23,458 nucleotides of DNA from FEN-680 sp036845225. Lineage in GTDB: Bacteria; Actinomycetota; Geothermincolia; Fen-727; Anoxymicrobiaceae. The notes beneath the pieces are model-generated. The model was not told where the DNA came from. It did not search any database and worked only from the letters and a program-made list of their open reading frames with translations. How positions within the stretch are numbered: the stretch's first letter is position 1; every line of letters begins with the position of its first letter. The DNA lies in assembly GCA_036845225.1 (NCBI GenBank), contig DAIUEJ010000040.1, positions 1-23,458 on the forward strand, in the 5' to 3' direction. This document shows, in pieces, positions 14,834 through 21,363 of this stretch. The translations under genes were made by a program, and so were the position numbers.

Positions 14834-15606
14834 CGACCGCTCCCCTCCCTTTTCGCGACCATCCTGTTGATGACCCCGGCCAGGTAGCCGGCGCCGAACC
14901 CGTTGTCGATGTTCACCACGCTGACCCCTGCGGCGCAGGAGTTCATCATCGCCAGCAGCGCGGCAAGCCCTCCGAACGACGCGCCGTACCCGACGCTGGT
15001 GGGCACCGCGACGACCGGACAGGACACCAGGCCGCCGACCAGGCTGGCCAGAGCTCCTTCCATTCCCGCGACCACAACGATCACGTTCGAGCGCTCGAGC
15101 TCCTCGCGGTGGACCAGGAACCTGTGCGCGCCCGCCACCCCGACGTCGTAGAACCGCTTTGCATCGCTTCCCATGATGGAGGCGGTCACCCAGGCCTCTT
15201 CGGCAACCGGGACGTCTGCTGTCCCCGCCGACACGATCGACACCAGCCCGAACGGGTCGACCTTCTCCCTCTCGATGGTTATGGCGCGCGCCTCGGGGTA
15301 GTAAACGGCCCTGTCGTCCAGTGCGTGCACGAGCCGGTAGACATCCGGGTTCGCGCGCGTCAGAAGCAGGTTGCCCTCGTTCTTATCGAGGAGCGCCGCG
15401 GTTATCTTCTCGGTCTGCTCGAGGGTCTTGCGCTCGCAGAACACCACCTCGGCGAAACCTTGCCTGAGCTCGCGGTGGTGGTCGACTTTCGCGAACCCCA
15501 GGTCGGTGAAAGGAAGGGAGCGCAGCCGCCCGAGCGCGTCCTCCACCGGGACCTCGCCCGCTTCGACCTGCCGCAGCAAGTCCCTTATTGAATCTTCGTA
15601 GGTCAT
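14830..15606 (-). CDS. larB: Nickel-pincer cofactor biosynthesis protein LarB (NaAD carboxylase/hydrolase)
   Basis: LarB carboxylates nicotinic acid adenine dinucleotide at C5 of the pyridinium ring and hydrolyses the phosphoanhydride, giving the carboxylated mononucleotide used by LarE. The 258-residue product has an N-terminal helical region, then a PurE-like core with MGSDAKRFYDVGVAGAHR (144-161), VVAGMEGALASLVGG and VPTSVGYGASFGG. It ends with the family motif NSC-AAG-VSVVNIDNGFGAG. Cys224 in that motif corresponds to the catalytic Cys that forms the covalent pyridinium adduct in the L. plantarum enzyme (Cys221 there). All expected residues look intact. The gene follows larE after 40 bases and overlaps larC. 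Confidence 0.95.
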   Translation of the reverse strand: MTYEDSIRDLLRQVEAGEVPVEDALGRLRSLPFTDLGFAKVDHHRELRQGFAEVVFCERKTLEQTEKITAALLDKNEGNLLLTRANPDVYRLVHALDDRAVYYPEARAITIEREKVDPFGLVSIVSAGTADVPVAEEAWVTASIMGSDAKRFYDVGVAGAHRFLVHREELERSNVIVVVAGMEGALASLVGGLVSCPVVAVPTSVGYGASFGGLAALLAMMNSCAAGVSVVNIDNGFGAGYLAGVINRMVAKREGSGR

Positions 15607-15646
15607 GGATGTCCACCGCCAGTTGCGGGCCTGTCTCCCCCGACCC

Positions 15647-16468
15647 TCAGCTCAGGGAGAGCACCTCGTTCAGCGCGCCGGTCCTGTAGCCCGCGAGGTC
15701 GACGGTCACGTAGGTGAAGCCCAGCGACCTCATCTTGCTCACGACCCTCTCGCGCACCCCATCCGACGCCAGGACCGGGATGCCCTGCGAGCTCACCTCG
15801 ATACGCGCCGTGCCGTTGTCATAGAAACGCAGTCGCACGTCTTTCATTCCAAGCCCGGTCAGGAACTCCTCCCCCTTGTCGATCACACTGAGCTTCTCGC
15901 CGGTGATCTGCTCGCCGTAGGGGACTCGGGTTGCCAGGCAGGTGCCGGCGGGCATGTTCCAGGTCGCGAGCCCCAGCTCCCGCGACAACGCCCTCACCTC
16001 GAACTTGTAGAACTCGTTCTCGAGCAGAGGGCTGCGTACCGACAGCTCCTGGGCCGCCTCCATCCCCGGGCGGTAGTCGCCGGAGTCGTCCATCTGGGTG
16101 CCGTCCAGGACCTCCGAGATGCCCTCGCGCGTTGCGATCTCGATGAGCTTGCTGAACCTGCTGTGCTTGCACAGGTAACACCGGTCGGGCGGATTCGCTG
16201 TGAAGGCCGGGCTGGTCAGCTCGTCGGTCTTTATGACGAGGTGCTCGACCTTGAGACGCACGGCCATCAGGGTCGACATCTCCATCATCGAGCGCAGGTG
16301 CAGCGGCGAATCGACGGTGACCGCGAGCAGGTTGTCCCCCAGCGCCTCTTTCCCGACGGCCAGCAGCAGGGTGCTGTCTACGCCTCCGGAGAACGCGACG
16401 ACCGCGCTGCCCATGGAGCCAAGGGCTTTCTTGAGGCTGAAGTATTTGTCTTGGAGGTTCGCTTCCAT
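15647..16468 (-). CDS. larE: ATP-dependent sulfur transferase LarE
   Basis: LarE adenylates the carboxylates of the LarB product and replaces them with thiocarboxylates. The 273-residue product has the PP-loop SGGVDST (27-33) for ATP binding, the NPPDRCYLCK motif (Cys97, Cys100) and TCLATRVPYG with Cys177. Cys177 matches the sulfur-donor Cys176 of the L. plantarum enzyme, which sacrifices its own side chain to dehydroalanine. No further Cys occurs in the C-terminal part, unlike the Fe-S cluster LarE variants that need additional cysteines, so a sacrificial, single-turnover type is inferred. It is the first gene of the operon and has no obvious ribosome site. The LarA racemase, the LarD lactate channel and a nickel transporter are all absent from the window. 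Confidence 0.94.
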   Translation of the reverse strand: MEANLQDKYFSLKKALGSMGSAVVAFSGGVDSTLLLAVGKEALGDNLLAVTVDSPLHLRSMMEMSTLMAVRLKVEHLVIKTDELTSPAFTANPPDRCYLCKHSRFSKLIEIATREGISEVLDGTQMDDSGDYRPGMEAAQELSVRSPLLENEFYKFEVRALSRELGLATWNMPAGTCLATRVPYGEQITGEKLSVIDKGEEFLTGLGMKDVRLRFYDNGTARIEVSSQGIPVLASDGVRERVVSKMRSLGFTYVTVDLAGYRTGALNEVLSLS

Positions 16469-16506
16469 CGGCGCTGTCCCGCCCCTTCCGCCGGCAACTT
16501 ACGAGT

Positions 16507-16542
16507 ATCATACAACAAGACATGGCGGCCTGGATGTATGAT
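16507..16542. promoter_or_regulatory. Inverted TATGAT pair between divergent larE and MBL genes
   Basis: ATCATACA (16507-16514) and TGTATGAT (16535-16542) form an 8-bp inverted repeat with 20 bp between. Each arm reads as a TATGAT -10 box toward its own gene, giving divergent starts near 16500 and 16550. Neither has a recognisable -35 box, so the pair could equally be an operator for a dimeric regulator. Confidence 0.35.
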
Positions 16543-16601
16543 GGGCGCGTGGCGATCAACACCCGCGAAACGCGCCCGGAAGCTGCCCGAGGGGGAGAGG
16601 T

Positions 16602-17402
16602 ATGAAGGTCCACCGTTTGAACTGCGGCACGATGCGCCCACGCGGAGCAAAGCTTGTCGCGCGCGACCTCGCGGAAGTGTCGAGCAACTGCCTGCTGCTG
16701 GAGACCGAGGACGGGCTGGTCCTCATCGACACGGGCCTGGGCATGCAGGACATGGAAGACCCGCGCCGCCTCGGCCGCTCCAACGCCATCCTGAACGCGC
16801 AGCAGGATATGGACAAGGCCGCGTTCCGGCAGGTCCGCCGGCTGGGGCTGAGGACAGACGACGTGAGGCACATCATCTGCACGCACCTGGACAGGGACCA
16901 CGCGGGCGGCCTTCCCGACTTCCCCGACGCGAGCGTCCACGTGCTGGCCGCGGAGCGCGATGCGGCGCTTGACCCGCGCGGCTTAGGCGAAAAGGACAGG
17001 TACCGCCCGTGCCATTTTGAGCACGGCCCGAAGTGGGTCGCGCACGAGGGGGCCGCGAGCGCCGAGCAGTGGTTCGGGATGGATTGCCTGCGCGCCCTCG
17101 AAGGGCTTCCACCGGGGATAGCAATGGTCCCGTTGCCCGGGCACACTCGAGGGCACTGCGGCGTCGCGGTAGATACCGGTGCCGGCTGGCTGTTCCACTG
17201 CGGTGACGCGTTCTATGTCGCCTCGGAGCTGGACACATCGAAAGGCGCGCCGCTAGACGTGCGCTGCTTCCGCCGCCTCGCGCACGAGGACTTCGGAAGC
17301 GCGATGGAGCAGATCTCACGGATCAACACAGCGCTGGACAGGGCAGACGGGCAGGTCGAGGCTATCTGCTCTCACGACCCGGGAGGGCTGAGGGATGCCT
17401 AG
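16602..17402 (+). CDS. MBL-fold metallo-hydrolase
   Basis: The product is 266 residues, with GGGGGAGAGG just before the ATG. It carries the complete metallo-beta-lactamase metal set: THLDRDHAGG (His95, Asp97, Asp99, His100), LPGHTRGH (His181), CGDAF (Asp202) and the late CSHDP (His258). These bind two metal ions. The LIDTGLG strand at 41-47 and overall length fit the lactonase/quorum-quenching or hydroxyacylglutathione-like branch; the substrate cannot be read from sequence. The gene is divergent from the lar operon and overlaps the start of the SRPBCC gene by eight bases, so the two are cotranscribed and probably translationally coupled. Confidence 0.9.
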   Translation: MKVHRLNCGTMRPRGAKLVARDLAEVSSNCLLLETEDGLVLIDTGLGMQDMEDPRRLGRSNAILNAQQDMDKAAFRQVRRLGLRTDDVRHIICTHLDRDHAGGLPDFPDASVHVLAAERDAALDPRGLGEKDRYRPCHFEHGPKWVAHEGAASAEQWFGMDCLRALEGLPPGIAMVPLPGHTRGHCGVAVDTGAGWLFHCGDAFYVASELDTSKGAPLDVRCFRRLAHEDFGSAMEQISRINTALDRADGQVEAICSHDPGGLRDA

Positions 17403-17845
17403 ACTGGATATTGTGACCGACATCGTGATCGATGCCGGGGCCGAACGCGTCTGGGGCGTCCTTACCGACTTCGCGTCGTACCCCGAGTGGAACCCCATGA
17501 TCAGGAGAGCGAGCGGGGAACTGGCGCCCGGCCGCAGAACTGGAACTTCACTTCGAGCCGGCGGGTCAAAAGGGCAGGGACTTCAAGCCGAAGCTCCTGG
17601 TAGTCGAGCGGGGCAGGGAGCTCAGGTGGCGGGGGAACCCCGGGTTTCCGGGAGTGTTCGACAGCGAGCACTACTTCGTCCTGGAGCCGCGAGACGGGCA
17701 AGCGACGCACCTGGTCCACGGGATGGACTGCCGCGGGCTCGCCGTACCACTCATGGCGAAGTGGGCCGACAAGACCTCGCGCGGCCCTTTCGAGGAGATG
17801 AACCGGGCGCTCAAAGTCCGCGCCGAAGGGGCTCCGGGAGCCTAG
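17395..17845 (+). pseudogene. SRPBCC/START-like protein gene with a single-base frameshift
   Basis: The first 47 codons encode a normal SRPBCC N-terminus (TDIVIDAGAERVWGVLTDF, then YPEWNPMI, the family's ASYPxWNP signature). At 17536 the frame breaks. Skipping that single A, between CGC and GAA, restores an uninterrupted frame that continues LELHFEPAG, LLVVERGRELRWRG, FDSEHYFVLEP, HLVHGMDCRGL and PFEEMNRALKVRAEG to the TAG at 17845. This gives a complete 149-residue domain. Such proteins bind hydrophobic ligands in a deep cavity. The intact downstream frame with normal codon bias means the break is either recent, an assembly or sequencing error, or, less likely, recoding. Without correction the first frame runs on to 17877 as nonsense. 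Confidence 0.82.
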
Positions 17846-17879
17846 CTGTTTGCTCGGATTGCCGCGCGGCGACTTGATG

Positions 17880-17885
17880 TATAAT
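17880..17885 (+). promoter_or_regulatory. Candidate -10 box for the DUF4446-pheA unit
   Basis: A perfect TATAAT lies 35 bases past the SRPBCC stop. A partial -35 (TTGCCG, 17859-17864) is 15 bp upstream, shorter than ideal. Transcription would start near 17892. Confidence 0.45.
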
Positions 17886-17939
17886 CGTAACTTGCGCCAT
17901 ACGGCGTGAATGAGCTGGAGTAAAGCGGAAGCACGATCC

Positions 17940-19052
17940 ATGATCAAGAACAACATCACAGCGATAGTGCTGGTTTTGGGGGGCCTGCTGGTCGTAGCCC
18001 TCGCCATAATCGCCTATCTGTTCTGGCGCACCAGGCGCATTGAGCTCGAGTGCGAGTTGCTCCTGCGTGGAAGCGACGGCTCCAACTTCGTGGAGATCGT
18101 GAACGACAATATCGACCAGGTGCACGGGCTCTCAGACGAGGTCGACGCCCTCTCCGAGCGGTACGCCGCGGTCCTGCGGCGCGTGGCGGGGGCGGTGCAA
18201 CACGTGGGGGTTGTCCGCTTCGATGCCTTCAGGGACCTGGGGGGCCTGCTTAGCTTTGCGGTCGCCCTGCTGGATGACCGCGGCAACGGCCTGGTCTTCA
18301 GCTCGATCTACGGTCGCAGCGAATCGCGCACCTACGCGAAGCCGATCATCGAGAGGTCGTCGTCTTACGAGCTTTCCCCGGAAGAGCGGGAGGCCATCCG
18401 CCTCGCTCTGCAGAGCAAGGACATGGGCGCCCTGCCCGTCGAGGCCAAGGACCGGGACCACGAGGAGAGGATGGCCAACCTCCGCCTGTTCCATGACCGT
18501 GAATACATCTCGCGCTCCCCGGAGGCAAGGGCTGAAGCCGAGGCCCGCATAGCCCAGGAGCGGCCGGAGGGCGTCGAACGGAGGCCGCAGCGGCGACCGC
18601 CCGAGGAGCCGGCGCGGCGACCGCCCGAGGAGCCAAGGAAACCCGCCCGCGAAGAGTCCAGGAAACCGGCCCGTGAGGCTGCGACAGCTGAAGCGCCCCA
18701 GCACCGCAAGCGCAGAGCCGGCCGGGCTAACCACGTCCGTCCAGGCGAGCGCCGGCAGGAGCCGGAGCCGCAGCGGGAGCGGGAACCGGAGCCGGAGAGG
18801 GAGCCCGAGCTGGCCCCGCCGACCGGCACGTCCCTGGAGGAACAGGTGGAGCGACTGCTCGATCCGGTGGAAGAGGCGCCGCCGGCGAGGGAAACGAAGA
18901 GTCCCGACCGCAGGGTCGAAACCCGGAGCGATCGGGCGGGGCGTCCGGTCGGTGGCCAGGCGGACAGGGCACCCGAGCGCCGGCCGACCACCCCGAGGCC
19001 GCGCGGGCTCGATACGCCGGTCGACAGGTTGAGGAACAGGGAGCCGGAGTAG
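17940..19052 (+). CDS. DUF4446 family membrane-anchored protein with long charged tail
   Basis: From ATG 17940 the product is 370 residues. One TM helix is near the N-terminus (IVLVLGGLLVVALAIIAYLF, about 9-28). A short coiled coil follows, then the DUF4446 core at about 88-160: VGVVRFDAFRDLGGLLSFAV, ALLDDRGNGLVFSSIYGR, TYAKPI and LSPEEREAI. The biochemical role of this family is not known. Residues about 195-370 are a disordered tail rich in Arg, Glu and Pro with short tandem units (RRPPEEP, RKPARE, EPEPERE), far longer than the compact DUF4446 proteins I recall. ATG 17940 is preferred because GCGGAAG lies nine bases upstream; ATG 17910 would add ten residues but has no ribosome site. The gene ends one base before pheA. 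Confidence 0.85.
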   Translation: MIKNNITAIVLVLGGLLVVALAIIAYLFWRTRRIELECELLLRGSDGSNFVEIVNDNIDQVHGLSDEVDALSERYAAVLRRVAGAVQHVGVVRFDAFRDLGGLLSFAVALLDDRGNGLVFSSIYGRSESRTYAKPIIERSSSYELSPEEREAIRLALQSKDMGALPVEAKDRDHEERMANLRLFHDREYISRSPEARAEAEARIAQERPEGVERRPQRRPPEEPARRPPEEPRKPAREESRKPAREAATAEAPQHRKRRAGRANHVRPGERRQEPEPQREREPEPEREPELAPPTGTSLEEQVERLLDPVEEAPPARETKSPDRRVETRSDRAGRPVGGQADRAPERRPTTPRPRGLDTPVDRLRNREPE

Positions 19053-19053
19053 C

Positions 19054-19875
19054 ATGCCGAGCATTGGCTACCTCGGCCCGCGGGGCACCTTCACCCAGGA
19101 GGCCCTCGAGGCGAACCTCCCATCCACCTACGACGAAGAGATCCCGTTCGCGACCATCCCCGAGGTGCTCCGCGCGGTGCAGTCGGGCGAGGTGGACCGG
19201 GGTATCGTCCCCATTGAGAACTCCATCGAGGGCGCCGTCAACGTGACGCTCGACACGCTCGCGTTCGATACCGACCTCGTCATCGAGCGAGAGGTCGTCC
19301 AGCCGGTGAGGCACTGCCTCGCCGCGCGGCCGGGAGTCGGCAGGGACGACATCAAAGGCATCATCTCCCATCCCCAGGCGACGGGACAGTGCCGCGGGTT
19401 CCTGGCGAGGTGGTTCGGCGAGGTGCCGGTGACCGCGGCCAACAGCACGGCAGAGGCGGCAGTCACGGTTTCGCAATCAGACGAGCCTCTGGCCGCGATC
19501 GGGACAGAGCTCGCCGCCAGCATCTACGGGCTCGAGGTGCTCGACTGCGACATGGAGGACTACCCGGGGAACGTGACCCGCTTCGTCGTGGTCGGCAAAG
19601 AGAAGGCCGCGCGCACGGGCAAGGACAAGACTTCCATCGTGTGCTTCATCCAGGCGAACCGCCCTGGGAGCCTGCTCGAGATACTCCAGGAGTTCGCGGA
19701 CAGGGACGTCAACCTCACCAAGATCGAGTCACGCCCCACCAAGAAAGTCCTGGGTGAGTATTACTTCTTCATCGACATCGAAGGGCACATCGACGACCCA
19801 GAGGTCGCCGGCGCCGTCGGCTCGCTCGTCGGGAAGCTCCGCGAGCTGAAGCTGCTCGGCTCCTACCCCGCTTAA
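19054..19875 (+). CDS. pheA: Prephenate dehydratase
   Basis: This enzyme converts prephenate to phenylpyruvate in phenylalanine synthesis and is a stand-alone dehydratase, without a fused chorismate mutase. The 273-residue product has a periplasmic-binding-like catalytic domain at 1-182: GYLGPRGTFTQEA, VPIENSIEGAV, SHPQATGQC, and the catalytic NVTRF motif (Thr175-Arg176-Phe177). An ACT regulatory domain at about 192-273 has RPGSLLEIL and KIESRPTK (Glu225-Ser226-Arg227-Pro228), the two loops that bind Phe for feedback inhibition. It is translated directly after the DUF4446 gene (one-base gap), so both are one transcript. serS follows after 110 bases with its own -10 box. The pheA-serS neighbourhood is familiar from actinobacterial chromosomes. 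Confidence 0.96.
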   Translation: MPSIGYLGPRGTFTQEALEANLPSTYDEEIPFATIPEVLRAVQSGEVDRGIVPIENSIEGAVNVTLDTLAFDTDLVIEREVVQPVRHCLAARPGVGRDDIKGIISHPQATGQCRGFLARWFGEVPVTAANSTAEAAVTVSQSDEPLAAIGTELAASIYGLEVLDCDMEDYPGNVTRFVVVGKEKAARTGKDKTSIVCFIQANRPGSLLEILQEFADRDVNLTKIESRPTKKVLGEYYFFIDIEGHIDDPEVAGAVGSLVGKLRELKLLGSYPA

Positions 19876-19933
19876 CACCGGTTGCGTCGTTCGTTTTCCA
19901 CTTTTCTTTACACTTTTTCCGCTGTGCGCCACC

Positions 19934-19945
19934 GGGGTCAGACCC
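19934..19945. repeat. Decayed GGGGTCAGACCC palindrome upstream of serS
   Basis: GGGGTCAGACCC matches the dispersed palindrome core found at 13632 but lacks flanking arms and a T run, so it is probably a degenerate copy. A fragment ending CACTTTTCTTTACAC lies just before it (about 19904-19919) and resembles the element at 10228-10260. Confidence 0.5.
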
Positions 19946-19973
19946 TGCCGACGATGAACCGACTCCGATGTTC

Positions 19974-19979
19974 TATAAT
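19974..19979 (+). promoter_or_regulatory. -10 box positioned for leaderless transcription of serS
   Basis: A perfect TATAAT is followed by six bases (TCTCCT) and then the ATG at 19986. Initiation seven bases after the -10 box would fall on the A of the start codon, giving an mRNA with no 5' leader. No Shine-Dalgarno is present before this ATG, which agrees. No -35 consensus is seen. Confidence 0.65.
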
Positions 19980-19985
19980 TCTCCT

Positions 19986-21263
19986 ATGCTCGATATCAAA
20001 GTCATCCGTGAGGACCCCGAGCGGGTCAAGAAGGTAATACTCGACCGAGGCATGAGCGCCGAGGTCGCCGACATCGACGGCGCCCTGGAGCTCGACTCGC
20101 AGCGCCGGGACATCCTCGTCAAGGTCGAGGAGATGAAGCACGAGCGCAACAAGGCGAGCGAGACCATCGTAGCCATGAAGAAAGATGGCGGCGACACCAC
20201 CGAGATCACCGACGGGATGCGCGAGATATCCGACCGTATCAAGGAGCTGGACGCCGAGGTCCGCGCGATAGAAGAGGCCCTTCGCACCATGATGCTGGAC
20301 GTCCCCAACATCCCCGACGAATCGGTGCCGGTCGGCCCGGATGAGACCGCGAACATCGAGGTGCGGCGCTTCGGCGAGCCGCCGGTGTTCACGTTCAAAC
20401 CGAAGCCGCACTGGGACGTCGGCGAGCCGCTCGGCATCCTGGACTTCGAGCGGGGCGCCAAAATCGCCGCGGCGCGCTTCACGCTCCTCAAGGGCGCGGG
20501 CGCGTTGCTGGAGCGGGCGCTCATCAACTTCATGCTCGACATGCACACGCGCGAGCACGGTTATACCGAGGTCTTCCCACCCATCCTCGCGAACGAAGAG
20601 ACCTTCACCACCACTGGGCAACTCCCGAAGTTCAGGGAGGACATGTACCAGTGCCAGGACGGCCTGCTGCTCGTCCCGACCGCGGAGGTGCCGGTCACCA
20701 ACATCCACCGCGATGAGATCCTGCGCGAGGAGGACCTGACCATCAACTACGTCGCCTACACCCCGTGCTTCAGGCGCGAGGCCGGCTCGTACGGCAAGGA
20801 CGTGCGAGGCATCATCCGGCAGCATCAGTTCAACAAGGTCGAGATGGTGAAGTTCGCTCACCCCGACAACTCGTTCGACGAGCTCGAGAAGATGATCGAC
20901 CACGCGGAGGAGGTGCTGCGCCGGCTCGAGATCCATCACCGGGTGGTGCTGCTCTCCACCGGGGACCTGGGGTTCTCGGCTGCGAAGTGCTACGACCTCG
21001 AGGTGTGGATGCCGGCAACGGGAGAGTTCCGCGAGATCTCGTCGTGCTCGAACTGCACCGACTTCCAGGCGCGCAACGGGAACATCAGGTTCAAGCCGTC
21101 GGGGGGAGGCAAGCCGCAGTTGGTGCACACTCTCAACGGCTCAGGCATCGCGGTGGGGCGCACGATGGCCGCCATCCTCGAGAACTACCAACTGGACGAC
21201 GGGCGAGTGGTGGTGCCGCCCGCGCTGCAGCCGTACATGGGGGGCATGACCCTCATCGAATAA
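19986..21263 (+). CDS. serS: Seryl-tRNA synthetase
   Basis: SerRS activates serine with ATP and charges tRNA-Ser (and tRNA-Sec where present). The 425-residue product is of normal length. Residues 1-105 form the antiparallel coiled-coil arm that recognises the long variable arm of tRNA-Ser (MLDIKVIREDPERVKK, then long charged helices). Class II motifs follow: motif 2 in PCFRREAGSYGKDVRG, IRQHQFNKVEMVKF, and motif 3 in GSGIAVGRTMAAILENYQ. The serine pocket segment TAEVPVTN and the CSNC-TDFQ-RN block are present. An in-frame ATG at 19968 lies upstream of the -10 box and is rejected. A tRNA-Ser gene, the cognate substrate, lies 2.1 kb downstream on the same strand. Confidence 0.97.
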   Translation: MLDIKVIREDPERVKKVILDRGMSAEVADIDGALELDSQRRDILVKVEEMKHERNKASETIVAMKKDGGDTTEITDGMREISDRIKELDAEVRAIEEALRTMMLDVPNIPDESVPVGPDETANIEVRRFGEPPVFTFKPKPHWDVGEPLGILDFERGAKIAAARFTLLKGAGALLERALINFMLDMHTREHGYTEVFPPILANEETFTTTGQLPKFREDMYQCQDGLLLVPTAEVPVTNIHRDEILREEDLTINYVAYTPCFRREAGSYGKDVRGIIRQHQFNKVEMVKFAHPDNSFDELEKMIDHAEEVLRRLEIHHRVVLLSTGDLGFSAAKCYDLEVWMPATGEFREISSCSNCTDFQARNGNIRFKPSGGGKPQLVHTLNGSGIAVGRTMAAILENYQLDDGRVVVPPALQPYMGGMTLIE

Positions 21264-21359
21264 ACGCAAATTGGGGACAGGCACCTTTTTGCATTTCTAA
21301 GAGCCAAGCCACATCACCTGATGTGAAAATGCAAAAAGGTGCCTGTCCCCAATTTGCGT
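21264..21359. repeat. 33-bp perfect inverted repeat (REPIN-like), likely bidirectional terminator
   Basis: Arms at 21264-21296 and 21327-21359 are perfect reverse complements over 33 bp. They contain GGGGACAGGCACC (21273-21285) and its complement GGTGCCTGTCCCC (21338-21350), each followed inward by a T or A run and TGCATTT. The 30-bp centre contains its own hairpin, CACATCA-CC-TGATGTG (21310-21325). It fills the whole gap between the convergent serS and ferredoxin-type genes, starting one base after the serS stop codon. Two palindromic units in opposite orientation are the structure of a REPIN or small MITE; no terminal target duplication is evident. Confidence 0.85.
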
Positions 21360-21363
21360 ATTG

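Noticed and set aside
13775..14887. 370-codon plus-strand frame opposite larC
   Set aside because: Composition dominated by Arg, His, Asp and Val with no domain; larC on the other strand is unambiguous.
17395..17877. Continuous 160-codon reading of the SRPBCC gene
   Set aside because: After codon 47 the translation is Arg/Gly-rich nonsense. The family sequence continues in the next frame to 17845, so the uninterrupted reading is an artefact of the frameshift.
19876..19985. T-box or other leader regulation for serS
   Set aside because: The interval is only 110 bp, holds decayed palindromes, and the -10 box abuts the start codon, leaving no leader RNA.
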